From JAHBNG01 sp039028975 (GTDB taxonomy: Bacteria > Chloroflexota > Anaerolineae > Caldilineales > Caldilineaceae), in NCBI GenBank assembly GCA_039028975.1, contig JBCCHB010000005.1, forward strand, positions 124,001-188,000: a stretch of DNA of 64,000 bases. Direction: 5' to 3'. Both the position numbers and the translations under genes were made by a program. Within the stretch, counting starts at the first letter, position 1; each line of letters begins with the position of its first letter. The notes under the pieces were generated by a model that was not told the DNA's origin, made no database searches, and was given only the letters and a program-made list of their open reading frames with translations. This document shows positions 26,154 to 35,097 of this stretch, piece after piece.

Positions 26154-27092
26154 TTATTCTAACGAGAGCGTCGGATTGTCAGGCGTTAATTCGCCGGCAG
26201 ACTGCTGGGTATCAGAAATCCATTGAACATCGATATCTTCAAAGTTTGGAAACTGTGCAAAAAGTGCGCTGGCATCTACTGATGCAAGGTTCTCTGGTTG
26301 CTGACATTCTAAGTTATAGGATACATCTATGTCAGAGTGAACCTCTTCACTATGATCGTCTTCGTCATGGCCCTCTTCGCCGTGGCCTTCCCCATCGTGG
26401 CCTTCTGCGTCTTCATCATGACCTTCCCCATCGTGGCCTTCTGCGTCTTCATCATGACCTTCTTCGTCGCTGTGGCCTTCTCCATCTTCGTCGTGGCCCT
26501 CTTCATCGCTGTGACCTTCTGCGTCTTCATCATGGCCTTCCCCATCGTGGCCTTCTGCGTCTTCGTCATGACCTTCTTCACTGTGACTCTCTTCGTCGTG
26601 ACCTTCTTCAGAATATGCAGTCTGGACAGTTGCTGATACCAGCGTACACCCGGCCTCTGGACTAAGCTGAAGTAGACCGCCTGCCTCGAGCGCCGCCACA
26701 CTCTCAGCCATCAGGGCTTTTTCTTCATCAGACGTGGGTTCGTATTCAAAGCCTAGAACGTTAAAAGCAGGTGTTTGTAGATCAATGGCGACATCGTTAC
26801 CTGACCAAGCAATCATCAACTCAGCTACACCATGTTCGTGTGCCCCAAGTTCCCGGCGTTCACCATCGCCATCGTGGCCATGTTCATCGGACTCTTCTTC
26901 ATCGCTGTGGTCACCTTCTTCGCCATGTTCGTCGGCATCCTCATCGCTGTGCTCTTCTTCGGCTTCTTGCGCCATATCAGACGACTCAGCAGAATCTGCG
27001 GTTTGTGGCTCTGCTGTGTCTAGCGCTACAGGCGCACATGCAACAGCAAAAATAATTAGAAAACATGTGACCAAGAGGTATCTAAGCATCAT
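26154..27092 (-). CDS. ZrgA-like (DUF2796) zinc-binding lipoprotein with His/Asp/Glu repeats
   Basis: 312 residues. The leader LLVTCFLIIFAVACAPVALD gives a lipobox (AVAC). Residues about 40-75 are a first acidic His-rich stretch (EEEHSDEDADEHGEEGDHSD). Then comes the DUF2796 core: LGAHEHGVAELMIAWSGNDV and the ANVLGFEYEPTSDEEKA-like region. Residues about 165-250 are near-perfect GHDEDAEGHDGEGH repeats, a large metal buffer. The C-terminus continues the DUF2796 domain (YNLECQQPENLASVDASALF). In Vibrio, ZrgA binds periplasmic zinc. It is the first gene of the cluster. The repeats are long for the family and may vary in number. Confidence 0.85.
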   Translation of the reverse strand: MMLRYLLVTCFLIIFAVACAPVALDTAEPQTADSAESSDMAQEAEEEHSDEDADEHGEEGDHSDEEESDEHGHDGDGERRELGAHEHGVAELMIAWSGNDVAIDLQTPAFNVLGFEYEPTSDEEKALMAESVAALEAGGLLQLSPEAGCTLVSATVQTAYSEEGHDEESHSEEGHDEDAEGHDGEGHDEDAEGHSDEEGHDEDGEGHSDEEGHDEDAEGHDGEGHDEDAEGHDGEGHGEEGHDEDDHSEEVHSDIDVSYNLECQQPENLASVDASALFAQFPNFEDIDVQWISDTQQSAGELTPDNPTLSLE

Positions 27093-27460
27093 TTCTCTCC
27101 TATAAGTTGACTCTGAGGGAAGTTTACTGTGAAGGTTATGTGGAATACAATTAAGGTTCTGTCGAGAGTGATAGTGTTTAACGGATTTCGTCGATTCTTC
27201 ATCTGCGAAATCTTCGAATCCTTATTGCTCTGCAGTGTAGGTATACCTTAAATGATCATACAATAGCTAGACTCGAATCAGCAAACTACATGAGACACAA
27301 TCTCAATTAGCAGCAAGCACAATACCACAATACCTAAGCCCGGTTTCGTTTCCATTTTCGACCCAGAAGGGAAACTGAATCAAAGCTTTTGACGTCAATA
27401 TTTTGTGAGCGATTCGGTAAATACGGTGCCAATTGAGGAAGGTTCTTGCTATCCGAATCC
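27093..27460. other. 368-bp intergenic region
   Basis: No gene recognised. It must hold the promoter of the zinc-binding lipoprotein gene (transcribed leftward); no clear Zur box could be read. Confidence 0.3.
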
Positions 27461-28630
27461 TCAACAATTGATTTGCACAGGAATTAGTGGCAGCCCTTTA
27501 ATTTTCAGTTGTGATTGTTCAGCGCCCAGTGGTAGGTCAAATACAAATGAAAGTCTCAATTCGTCACCAGGTGGTGTGGTAAAGTGGTACTCTCGACCCA
27601 TTATTATTCCATTTTCAAGCTGCATGGGTGACTGAGGCTTATCTTGATTGAATAGCACCTTTGCGTTGAAAGTTTCTGGCAAGGTAAGATGCTCTATGTC
27701 CCAAGCAAAGAACTTATCATTTCCCAACCTAAATTGAGCCAAGTCATGATTCCGCCCTCTAGAATCTTCCAGTGCTATCTCCTCCAGAACGATTTCGTCC
27801 AAAGAAGTGACGAGTGTCAACTCAACAACGATCATTTCGCCCATTTTCGTCTCAACGTTTTTTTCAGTGAGTCCCGAGGTGGAGAAATCAGCGGCTTCTA
27901 CGATGATTTGGGGGTTCGAACAGACGCGTACGTCAGTAATAGATATTCCCTTGCCGGGTACTTGGCTTTCAAGAGATCCGTTAGAGGTACTTGTTATCAG
28001 AAATGCGCCAATCCATTCCCCATCTATTAGTTGATACCACGTCCCATCAGCGTTCTGGGCCATAATCTCTACTCCATCCCCAGCCTGAACTTGCCCAACA
28101 ACTGCAAAGTTTGTGCCGGGACCAGACCGAAGATTGGCATTTTGATTCACCGTTGCTGGTTGTGTGGCTATTGACTTTGCGCCAAGCCCGGTGCGGGAGT
28201 TTACGCGCAGGTTTGCCGTAGGTGATACTGTAGATACTGATGTTACAGATGTTGATAGTACAGACGTGGGTGCTGGAGTAGGCGTTAGAAGCTCAAAATC
28301 AGATGCAGTTTTGTCCCCAAATTCTACAGAGGCCACCGCATTATCAGGATTGATGCTTTGAGGATCAATTTCTGCAGCAATCTCAAAAGTAGATGATATT
28401 GGCTCTACGTCGCTAATTGTGATAAGTGAGTCCAGCGTAAGCGTCAATGAAAGATGAGTCGATATCGTCTCGCTGTTACTTATCGGAATCTCAATATTTA
28501 TAGAGAGCGGTATTTGCTCACGAGTCTTGATAACCAATTGACTACTATTTCTTTGACCGATAGCCGTTAGTGATATCAATAATGTTACAGCCACAATAAA
28601 ACCAAACATGAAAGGTATCAATTTTCTCAT
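27461..28630 (-). CDS. SH3b-domain membrane-anchored protein
   Basis: 389 residues from the ATG at 28630, chosen because it begins MRKLIPFMFGFIVAVTLLIS, a clear signal/anchor; an upstream in-frame ATG at 28912 would add 94 residues that do not look like protein. A central SH3b domain is visible: QNANLRSGPGTNFAVVGQVQ and GVEIMAQNADGTWYQL. A disordered Thr/Ser-rich stretch precedes it. The C-terminal 130 residues (ISITDVRVCSNPQIIVEAAD ... LRLSFVFDLPLGAEQSQLKI) are a beta-domain like DUF4352. Probably an extracytoplasmic binding protein; ligand unknown. Confidence 0.78.
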   Translation of the reverse strand: MRKLIPFMFGFIVAVTLLISLTAIGQRNSSQLVIKTREQIPLSINIEIPISNSETISTHLSLTLTLDSLITISDVEPISSTFEIAAEIDPQSINPDNAVASVEFGDKTASDFELLTPTPAPTSVLSTSVTSVSTVSPTANLRVNSRTGLGAKSIATQPATVNQNANLRSGPGTNFAVVGQVQAGDGVEIMAQNADGTWYQLIDGEWIGAFLITSTSNGSLESQVPGKGISITDVRVCSNPQIIVEAADFSTSGLTEKNVETKMGEMIVVELTLVTSLDEIVLEEIALEDSRGRNHDLAQFRLGNDKFFAWDIEHLTLPETFNAKVLFNQDKPQSPMQLENGIIMGREYHFTTPPGDELRLSFVFDLPLGAEQSQLKIKGLPLIPVQINC

Positions 28631-29134
28631 GAATTTTTTCTCAATGCATACCTGCAAATTGACAAGCCCGGTCGTCTGTTTGCAAGTTCGGGCGATGATG
28701 TGTGAATCGTAGTATACCATAGCATATATGAGAGTTCTATAGACGATGTCAATTCTACTCCTGTGCATTATTAAACGGACTGTAGCGCGGGTAGAGTGCG
28801 GTAACGTTATGCTAAACAAGCCAACCAATTTCACAATACGAGATGGTAACTTCTGACACTCAGCAGAGCGCAGCAGACCGTAATTGACATCATTAGCGGA
28901 ACAAGCTAACATACTTACGTAGATTCTACGATTTCATCAACAGGTGAAAGAAGTGAGTTTTCCCCCGCCCCTTTCCCATTACGCAGTTTACGCAAACTTA
29001 TGTTTTCCGCTGAGAGCATTCTCTAATGCAAGAGGTAGCCACAAATGAACCGGCGTAAGAGACCACCTCCACCGCTCCAGCAATCGTACATACTGCTGAA
29101 ATTTAAACCTATCATTTAACAAAGGAAAACCAGC
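28631..29134. other. 504-bp intergenic region before the ABC operon
   Basis: No gene recognised. It should carry the promoter of the ABC-importer operon; a ribosome site-like AAAGGA lies shortly before ATG 29135. Confidence 0.3.
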
Positions 29135-30469
29135 ATGAATCAAATGTCCAAACATGCACTCAGCCGTCGCCAGTTTTTGGGGTTGATGGGCGCTAGCACA
29201 ACGGTTGTGGCATTGGCGGCCTGTGCGCCCGTGGCCTCGCCAACATCGGACGGAGGCGCTGCCCCAGCTGCGGAGGGAGTAACCCTCTCTCATTGGCAAC
29301 ATCATTCGGCTGGACGAGCAGCTGCAGTGGAGGAGTTCAAGGCCCAATTTGAAGCGGCCAACGCCGATGCCACTATCGATTTCCAATCCATTCCGTGGGC
29401 AGATTATTGGGGCAAGTTGGCATCAGGGGTTGCTGCAGGGGCCGGCTCGGCTCCGGATATCTTCCAGATCCCTATGGGGTTAGTAGAAGAGTATATCGCT
29501 GGCGGCAACATTATTCCAGTCAGTGACCTTGTCATCTCTAGTACTGAGATTGAGGAAAGCTACCTGCCATGGACCGTACAGCGCGGCAAACAGGGCAGCG
29601 ACTACTATGGTCTTCCGCTGGATGTGCAGACACTGGTAATGTACCGTAACAATGCACTCTACGAAGAAGCAGGTCTTGATGTTACCGCGCCCTATGTCGA
29701 TCATGCTGATCTGATGGAGCAGGCGATGGCACTCACCAAGAAGACAGATGGGCTCACCGATCAGGTTGGTTGTAACACTGGTTACTACAGCGCTTGGCAG
29801 ACGATTCTCTACCAACAATATCTGCAGCGCGAAGAGAATGGCACCATGTGGGTTGATGAAGCAACAAACCAGCTTGTATGGCAAGATTACCCCGCGATCC
29901 TAGAGACTTTCAAATGGTTCTGTACGTTATCGGGTGAAGCAGATGATGATTCCTTCTTAGCCGGCCAGTCTCGTTTTGCCTTAGGCAAGGTGGGGATGGA
30001 GATCGGCCACCCGGTGAGCCGAGGTGGTTTGCAAGCCCAAGCGCCGGATCTGGAATACACAATCGTGCCATTTGCACCCCGCTCGGACGGGCAAGAAAAT
30101 TACACTGGCGGCTCACACTGGATGTGGGTGGTGGGTCAGTGGGCAGCCGACAATTCAGAGGCGGCTTGGAATTGGGTTCACTTCTGCACCAACGAAGAGG
30201 CCCAAGTTACCTGGAATGACGTTGCTGGTGATCTGCCCAGCTTTAAGGGGTTAAGCAGCGACGAACGCTTCCGCGCCGATGCCAATGCTGTTGTCTGCAT
30301 GGATTCGCTGGAATATGCCACACCGTGGGAGTGGGTTGGCTGGGCCGAATGGGTCAAGGAGACGGGAGATGCCCGAGACCGAGTGGTTATTGGTGGTGAA
30401 ACCCCAGAGGGTTCATTTGACATTATGGTTGAGAATTTGAATAAGGTAATTGCGGATCATACGGTTTAG
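29135..30469 (+). CDS. ABC importer substrate-binding lipoprotein, Tat-type leader (carbohydrate family)
   Basis: 444 residues. The leader has a twin-arginine motif and a lipobox (SRRQFLGLMGASTTVVALAA then C), so it is folded before export and lipid-anchored. The mature part follows the family 1 solute-binding fold: WADYWGKLASGVAAGAGSAP, DIFQIPMG and PLDVQTLVMYRNNALYEEAG. Two permease genes follow after a palindromic spacer; no ATPase gene is adjacent, so a shared MsiK-like ATPase is expected. Substrate unknown, but the position beside PhyH and GGT genes suggests the compound those enzymes process. Confidence 0.9.
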   Translation: MNQMSKHALSRRQFLGLMGASTTVVALAACAPVASPTSDGGAAPAAEGVTLSHWQHHSAGRAAAVEEFKAQFEAANADATIDFQSIPWADYWGKLASGVAAGAGSAPDIFQIPMGLVEEYIAGGNIIPVSDLVISSTEIEESYLPWTVQRGKQGSDYYGLPLDVQTLVMYRNNALYEEAGLDVTAPYVDHADLMEQAMALTKKTDGLTDQVGCNTGYYSAWQTILYQQYLQREENGTMWVDEATNQLVWQDYPAILETFKWFCTLSGEADDDSFLAGQSRFALGKVGMEIGHPVSRGGLQAQAPDLEYTIVPFAPRSDGQENYTGGSHWMWVVGQWAADNSEAAWNWVHFCTNEEAQVTWNDVAGDLPSFKGLSSDERFRADANAVVCMDSLEYATPWEWVGWAEWVKETGDARDRVVIGGETPEGSFDIMVENLNKVIADHTV

Positions 30470-30479
30470 GAGTGCGAAG

Positions 30480-30690
30480 GACTGGGGATTGGGGACTAAC
30501 TCAATTGCGAATGGTGAATTCTTAATGGTGAATGAGCGGGGAAAGAGCATCGACGCCGTCGTTCACCATTAAGAATTTTGGGGTCTTGGACCGTACGAGA
30601 GATCTGGTTGAATTTCAGATCGACAATTTCGTGTCGATGTCCTAACCGCAAGGGACTAATCCCTCAATCCCCAGCTCCTAATCCCTAATC
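30480..30690. repeat. nested palindromic element between binding protein and permease genes
   Basis: An inner perfect 16-bp stem, AATTCTTAATGGTGAA (30517-30532) and TTCACCATTAAGAATT (30562-30577), lies within a wider imperfect inverted repeat: AGGACTGGGGATTGGGGACT near 30478 against the inverse of AATCCCTCAATCCCCAGCTC near 30658-30677. It looks like a decayed MITE, and may lower expression of the permeases relative to the binding protein. Confidence 0.55.
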
Positions 30691-30726
30691 CCTTCCCCCA
30701 TTCCCTCTAACGAAAGAAAAGCCAAC

Positions 30727-31659
30727 GTGACAACCCGAAGCCTCTTTGCGCGAAAACCGATTAGCCCCTTACAACGGCGTGAAATCATGTGGGCCTATGC
30801 ATTCCTGGGGCCAGCCTTCTTTTTTCTGATCGTATTGATTGTCTTTCCCATCCTATTTGCCTTTTGGATCAGCCTCCATGACTGGAGCCTGATCCCACAG
30901 CCAACCCCATTCCTCGGTTTTCAAAATTATATTGAAGCCATCCAAGATCCGCTTACGCTCAAGAGCCTGCGGAACACCCTCTACTATACCGTCATGGTGG
31001 TGCCGGTTGGGATGGGCGTAGCACTCGCCTTGGCCCTTGTGATGAATCAGGATGGCCTGCCATTTCGCACCCTCTTTCGTACGGTCTACTTTATCCCCGT
31101 GATCACTTCATGGGTGGCGGTATCTTTTGTTTGGGTCTGGATGTTTGAGCCGCGTTGGGGTTTTGTCAATGCATTCCTCAGTTGGTTTGGGATTACTGGC
31201 ATTAAGTGGCTGGCCTCGCCTACCTGGGCCTTGCCAGCCATCATTATTGTGGCCATCTGGAAAGGACTGGGCTTTAGCATGGTTCTCTTTTTGGCTGGCT
31301 TGCAGAGCATTCCTCGCGAAATGTATGAGGCGGCCAGAATCGACGGGGCCAATCGCTGGCAGAATTTCCGCTTTATTACCTTTCCCCTGTTGAATCCGAC
31401 CATCGTCTTTATAACGGTTACCGGTGTCATTGGTTCGCTGCAGGTCTTTACACCAGCGGTCATTATGACAACGCGCCAGGGCGAAGCGGGGGGGCCTATC
31501 GACTCCACACGCGTAATGGTCTATCATATTTATGCAACTGCTTTTCGCTACAACAATCTAGGCTATGGAGCGACGTTGGCCTTCTTACTATTTGTCTTGA
31601 TTCTAGCCATTACGCTGATTCAGTTGCGGCTGACTCAGCGTGAAATTGAGTATGGATAG
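30727..31659 (+). CDS. carbohydrate ABC transporter permease (MalF/UgpA type)
   Basis: 310 residues with six membrane segments and the EAA loop EAARIDGANRWQNFRFITFP that contacts the ATPase. Start is GTG 30727, preceded by AACGAAAGAAAA. Followed by the second permease after 5 bp. Standard for importers of sugars and related polar compounds. Confidence 0.9.
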   Translation: MTTRSLFARKPISPLQRREIMWAYAFLGPAFFFLIVLIVFPILFAFWISLHDWSLIPQPTPFLGFQNYIEAIQDPLTLKSLRNTLYYTVMVVPVGMGVALALALVMNQDGLPFRTLFRTVYFIPVITSWVAVSFVWVWMFEPRWGFVNAFLSWFGITGIKWLASPTWALPAIIIVAIWKGLGFSMVLFLAGLQSIPREMYEAARIDGANRWQNFRFITFPLLNPTIVFITVTGVIGSLQVFTPAVIMTTRQGEAGGPIDSTRVMVYHIYATAFRYNNLGYGATLAFLLFVLILAITLIQLRLTQREIEYG

Positions 31660-31664
31660 CGTCT

Positions 31665-32549
31665 ATGCGTGAAATTGCAACCAATTCGACTCTGAACAAT
31701 GCTACAACTGACAACAACAGCCGATTGCTTCCTGGTTTGGGTAACATTCTGGGGTTATTGCTCCTGATTGCAGGTGGCATCTGGATGTTGTTGCCGCTGA
31801 TCTGGATGCTTTCGGCATCACTCATGCCTCTCTCTGAGGTAATCAAGGTGCCACCTGTTTGGTTTGCACCGGACAAATACTCACCGGCCAACTATCTCGA
31901 GGTGTGGACAGCAGGTGGATTCTGGCGTTTCTTTCTCAACACGGCATTTGTCGCCGTTACCATCACCCTGCTACAACTGCTCACAAGTACAATGGCCGGT
32001 TTTGCCTTTGCCCGTTACGAGTTTCCAGGGCGGACGGTGATCTTCATCATTATTCTCTCTACGCTGATGATTCCTTTTCAGGTCATTATGATTCCACTCT
32101 TTATCATGATGGCCAGAGTCGGTTTGGTAAACACCTACTGGGGACTGATCTTACCTGCCATGATCACACCCTTCGGCATCTTTTTGATGCGCCAATTTAT
32201 GCTCAGCGTCCCCAAATCTCTATTGGAAGCGGCGCGCATTGATGGAGCTGCGGAACCCTTTATCTACGCGAGAATTATGCTACCTCTTTGCAAACCTGCC
32301 ATCGCAGCCTTGACCATCTTTACCTTTCTGGCCGCCTGGGATGACTTTTTGTGGCCTCTGATTGTCATTAATAGCAAAGAATTATGGACGCTCTCTATCG
32401 CCATGTCCCGCTTTACGGAGCAGTACATTGCCCAGACCCATCTGCAAATGGCTGGCGCCAGCATTATGTTTCTACCTGTCCTATTGGTTTTCCTCTTTAT
32501 GCAGCGTAACTTTATTGAGGGGATTACGATGACGGGTTTGAAAGGGTAG
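31665..32549 (+). CDS. carbohydrate ABC transporter permease (MalG/UgpE type)
   Basis: 294 residues, six membrane segments, EAA loop EAARIDGAAEPFIYARIMLP, and the C-terminal RNFIEGITMTGLKG tail typical of MalG-type subunits. Starts 5 bp after the MalF-type gene and is surely co-translated with it. Its stop is followed after 3 bp by the first ATG of the 14-bp repeat run before the acetyltransferase gene. Confidence 0.92.
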   Translation: MREIATNSTLNNATTDNNSRLLPGLGNILGLLLLIAGGIWMLLPLIWMLSASLMPLSEVIKVPPVWFAPDKYSPANYLEVWTAGGFWRFFLNTAFVAVTITLLQLLTSTMAGFAFARYEFPGRTVIFIIILSTLMIPFQVIMIPLFIMMARVGLVNTYWGLILPAMITPFGIFLMRQFMLSVPKSLLEAARIDGAAEPFIYARIMLPLCKPAIAALTIFTFLAAWDDFLWPLIVINSKELWTLSIAMSRFTEQYIAQTHLQMAGASIMFLPVLLVFLFMQRNFIEGITMTGLKG

Positions 32550-32552
32550 TCA

Positions 32553-32608
32553 ATGACTAGCAACCAATGACTAGCAACCAATGACTAGCAACCAATGACT
32601 AGCAACCA
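32553..32608 (+). repeat. four 14-bp repeats forming overlapping five-codon ORFs
   Basis: CAATGACTAGCAAC repeats with starts ATG at 32553, 32567, 32581 and 32595. Copies 1-3 each read Met-Thr-Ser-Asn-Gln-stop, and each TGA overlaps the next ATG as ATGA. Copy 4 opens the acetyltransferase frame, which therefore also begins MTSNQ. Confidence 0.9.
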
Positions 32609-33746
32609 ATCCGTCATCGAACTTATCGACGGGCCCAGGGCCTGTGATTCCTTTGAGCTTGGCCCGGCCATGGACGTGGGTACGGATGTTATGAGAATTT
32701 CTCGTGGACGGCCACCCACGTGGGGTCGGTCCTGGCCTCATATTTTTTGTGAGGAGAATCGAGAAAATATCCGCATCATCAAAGTGAATCACCAAGTAGT
32801 GAGCACCATGGCCATCTTTCCCACTGAGGTCCAGGCCGGGACTGTCCAAGGGGAATCGATTGAGCTAGTGGTTGGAGGAATCAGCGGTGTGGCAACATAT
32901 CCTGAATTTCGACGCCGCGGCTTTGCCAGTCAGTTGATGCATGATTGCCAAGCCAAGATGCGCACTGATGGTTGCGACATTGCACTGCTCTCAACGGGGA
33001 TCGACAATTGGTATCGCGGCTTTGGCTGGGAGCGGGGAGCCGAAGCATGGACATTTGAGGTGGATCGGGGGTCCGTTTCATATCTTCCGCGACTAGAGAA
33101 CACAACCCAGGTAGAAGAGATCACATACAATCTTTCCGCATTAGCTCGGGTGGTAGAACTGCATCAACAAGAAGTGCTCGGTGCCCGACGTCGCCCCGAA
33201 CATAGCGTTCTTCTGATTACGAGGATTGGCTGCCGTATCTATAGTGCGAGCAAAAATGGCCGTTTGCAGGCCTACTTAGTTCTACGGGATAATCATGTTT
33301 GTGAATATTGTGGGCAACCATCCTGGGTTGCGGGATTGATCCGGACCGTCTTTGAGGAGCTCGACGATTCGAGCTTTTCGACAACCCAAATAGATGAAAG
33401 GGGACTCTCCTTGACTTTGCGGATGAGCATACATACACCGCCTATAGACGTTGGGCTTGGTAAGCTTTTCTATGAGCAAGGGCTGCCACATGGACGACGG
33501 TACCTGGGTATGATTTATATTGTCAATCCGCAACAGCTCTTTGAGAAGATAGGAGTAGACGTTGTCGTGGAAAAGGAGAGTGTGGAAGGGGATGGGAAAT
33601 CCCTTTTGCTTCGTTACGACTCCCATCTTCTCCAAATGAACCAACGCCAGTTGGTAAAATTAATCTTCGGGCCAGAACGTTCAACATCACCGTTGAGCAA
33701 CTATTTCCCCCTCAGCTTCTACCAGTGGCCCTTGGACTTAGTTTGA
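32595..33746 (+). CDS. GNAT N-acetyltransferase, Eis-like
   Basis: 383 residues, near the length of Eis-type proteins. The acetyl-CoA motif is seen in GVATYPEFRRRGFASQLMHD (V-x-x-x-x-R-R-x-G-x-A), followed by DIALLSTGIDNWYRGFGWER. The C-terminal half (from about residue 300) ends LSNYFPLSFYQWPLDLV and may be an SCP2-like or second acyltransferase fold. Substrate could be an aminated compound or drug. The start is the last of four repeated ATGs; no Shine-Dalgarno precedes it. Confidence 0.85.
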   Translation: MTSNQSVIELIDGPRACDSFELGPAMDVGTDVMRISRGRPPTWGRSWPHIFCEENRENIRIIKVNHQVVSTMAIFPTEVQAGTVQGESIELVVGGISGVATYPEFRRRGFASQLMHDCQAKMRTDGCDIALLSTGIDNWYRGFGWERGAEAWTFEVDRGSVSYLPRLENTTQVEEITYNLSALARVVELHQQEVLGARRRPEHSVLLITRIGCRIYSASKNGRLQAYLVLRDNHVCEYCGQPSWVAGLIRTVFEELDDSSFSTTQIDERGLSLTLRMSIHTPPIDVGLGKLFYEQGLPHGRRYLGMIYIVNPQQLFEKIGVDVVVEKESVEGDGKSLLLRYDSHLLQMNQRQLVKLIFGPERSTSPLSNYFPLSFYQWPLDLV

Positions 33747-33860
33747 CGATGAAGCAATTTGCCGAACTCATCATGGGGTCACCAATTTTGGCGTAGGTTT
33801 ATAGCCATGAAGATCGATGGGTGATGCAAACGTTCTTGATTCAAAAAGGGATGGTGATCG

Positions 33861-34973
33861 ATGAGTGAAAATGGACTGGATACCTACTTACGAGAAGGAG
33901 AACAAAAGGCGCTTACCCTTGACAATCGTGGCCCCATCAAGTTCAATGATGATGGGACGCTGGATCAGAAGATCCTGGATGCCTATAACCGCTATGGTTT
34001 TTATGTGTTCGAAGGTGTTCTAAGTGCAGAAGAACTCCAAGATCTGAAAACAGACTTTGAGCAGATGCTGGAACGAGCACCACATACGAAGGAGGCCAAG
34101 GTTGATGGACAGGGCCGCCCAGCATTAGAGGCTGATCTTCAAGGATCATATTTTAATTTCGCTAAACCACTCAGTGATCCCATGGGCGGTCACGGTCGTC
34201 ATCATGCCAGAATGACCGAGATTGAACCTCCTGCTGGTTCCCCAGACTATGTGATTGTGAAGATTGCCAGCCCGTTGCAAATGATGGATGCCTTTTTACG
34301 GCTCTATGGTCATCCCCACTTGTTGGCCGTTGCAGAACAGGTTAACGGCCCAGATTTTACGCCCTTTGCCGAATCCATCGTCGTCAAGCAGCCAGGGCTA
34401 GGGGCATCCGTGGCGTGGCATCAGGATGGCACCCAGCGCTGGGATAAGCCAGACTGGGATCAGGATACCCACGGCTTCAATTTTATGGCGCAATTGGATG
34501 CAACGAATGCGGCCAATGGATTATGGGTGATACCAGGAACACATAAACAAGGCCAAGTGGACATTAAGGCTCTCGTTGCGGCCAACAACGGATCTGACCG
34601 TTTGCCAGGAGCGGTGCCCATGGTTTGTCAGCCGGGTGACGTGGCCATTTCCAACCGTCAGGCTCTCCATGGCTCGTTTGCCAACTCTTCGCCAGATAGA
34701 CGGGTGTCGCTTATCTTTGGATTCCATCGCCGGTCTTCTGTGCTTGGTGTACAGATAAAGCGACCCGATCGGCAGGTGGTCTACGACGCGGAACGCATCC
34801 ATGAGCGTTCCCGTCTGGTCGCCTTGGCCATTGATGCGCGGCGACAACGCTTTCCCTCAGAGCGCCCCTATGTTTACAAACCCTTAATTGGAGAGGAAGA
34901 TGCCAATCGTTGGAACGAAACGACACGGGAAAGCATCCTCAAAAATTATGAGTTAAGGGATCTAGGGATTTGA
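33861..34973 (+). CDS. phytanoyl-CoA dioxygenase (PhyH) family protein 1
   Basis: 370 residues, longest of the five. Fe(II) and 2-oxoglutarate ligands are H187 and D189 (AWHQDGTQRW), H270 (QALHGSFANS) and R281 (DRRVSLIFGF). PhyH-family enzymes hydroxylate small molecules using O2 and 2-oxoglutarate. Substrates range from fatty acyl-CoA to amino acids, phosphonates and ectoine. Probably in one transcription unit with the ABC importer. Followed by an 88-bp palindromic element. Confidence 0.9.
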   Translation: MSENGLDTYLREGEQKALTLDNRGPIKFNDDGTLDQKILDAYNRYGFYVFEGVLSAEELQDLKTDFEQMLERAPHTKEAKVDGQGRPALEADLQGSYFNFAKPLSDPMGGHGRHHARMTEIEPPAGSPDYVIVKIASPLQMMDAFLRLYGHPHLLAVAEQVNGPDFTPFAESIVVKQPGLGASVAWHQDGTQRWDKPDWDQDTHGFNFMAQLDATNAANGLWVIPGTHKQGQVDIKALVAANNGSDRLPGAVPMVCQPGDVAISNRQALHGSFANSSPDRRVSLIFGFHRRSSVLGVQIKRPDRQVVYDAERIHERSRLVALAIDARRQRFPSERPYVYKPLIGEEDANRWNETTRESILKNYELRDLGI

Positions 34974-34994
34974 GTTCTGGCGAAAAATACCGTT

Positions 34995-35082
34995 CTATAC
35001 TGCGGTCGCTTTGAAAACCGGAGTCTTCCGCAGCCTATAAAGGAAAGATCAAACTCGGATTTTCAAAGGGCACTGAGTATAG
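34995..35082. mobile_element. 88-bp palindromic element, family 2 copy A
   Basis: Termini CTATACT-N7-CTTTGAAAA and TTTTCAAAG-N7-AGTATAG form a perfect spaced inverted repeat. The block ACTGCGGTCG with TTTGAAAACCG is shared with the element at 45492-45650. No coding capacity. It sits between two PhyH genes of the same operon, so it must be transcribed through. Confidence 0.65.
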
Positions 35083-35097
35083 CAAAGGAGCACAACG

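Noticed and set aside
26132..26701. Plus-strand ORFs with hydrophobic FPIVAFCVFIMT repeats over the zinc lipoprotein gene
   Set aside because: They are the antisense and alternative-frame reading of the GHDEDAEGH repeat of the ZrgA-like gene and have no start or context of their own.
28631..28912. Longer 483-residue start of the SH3b protein
   Set aside because: The additional 94 residues are not protein-like, whereas the inner ATG at 28630 gives a perfect signal/anchor sequence.
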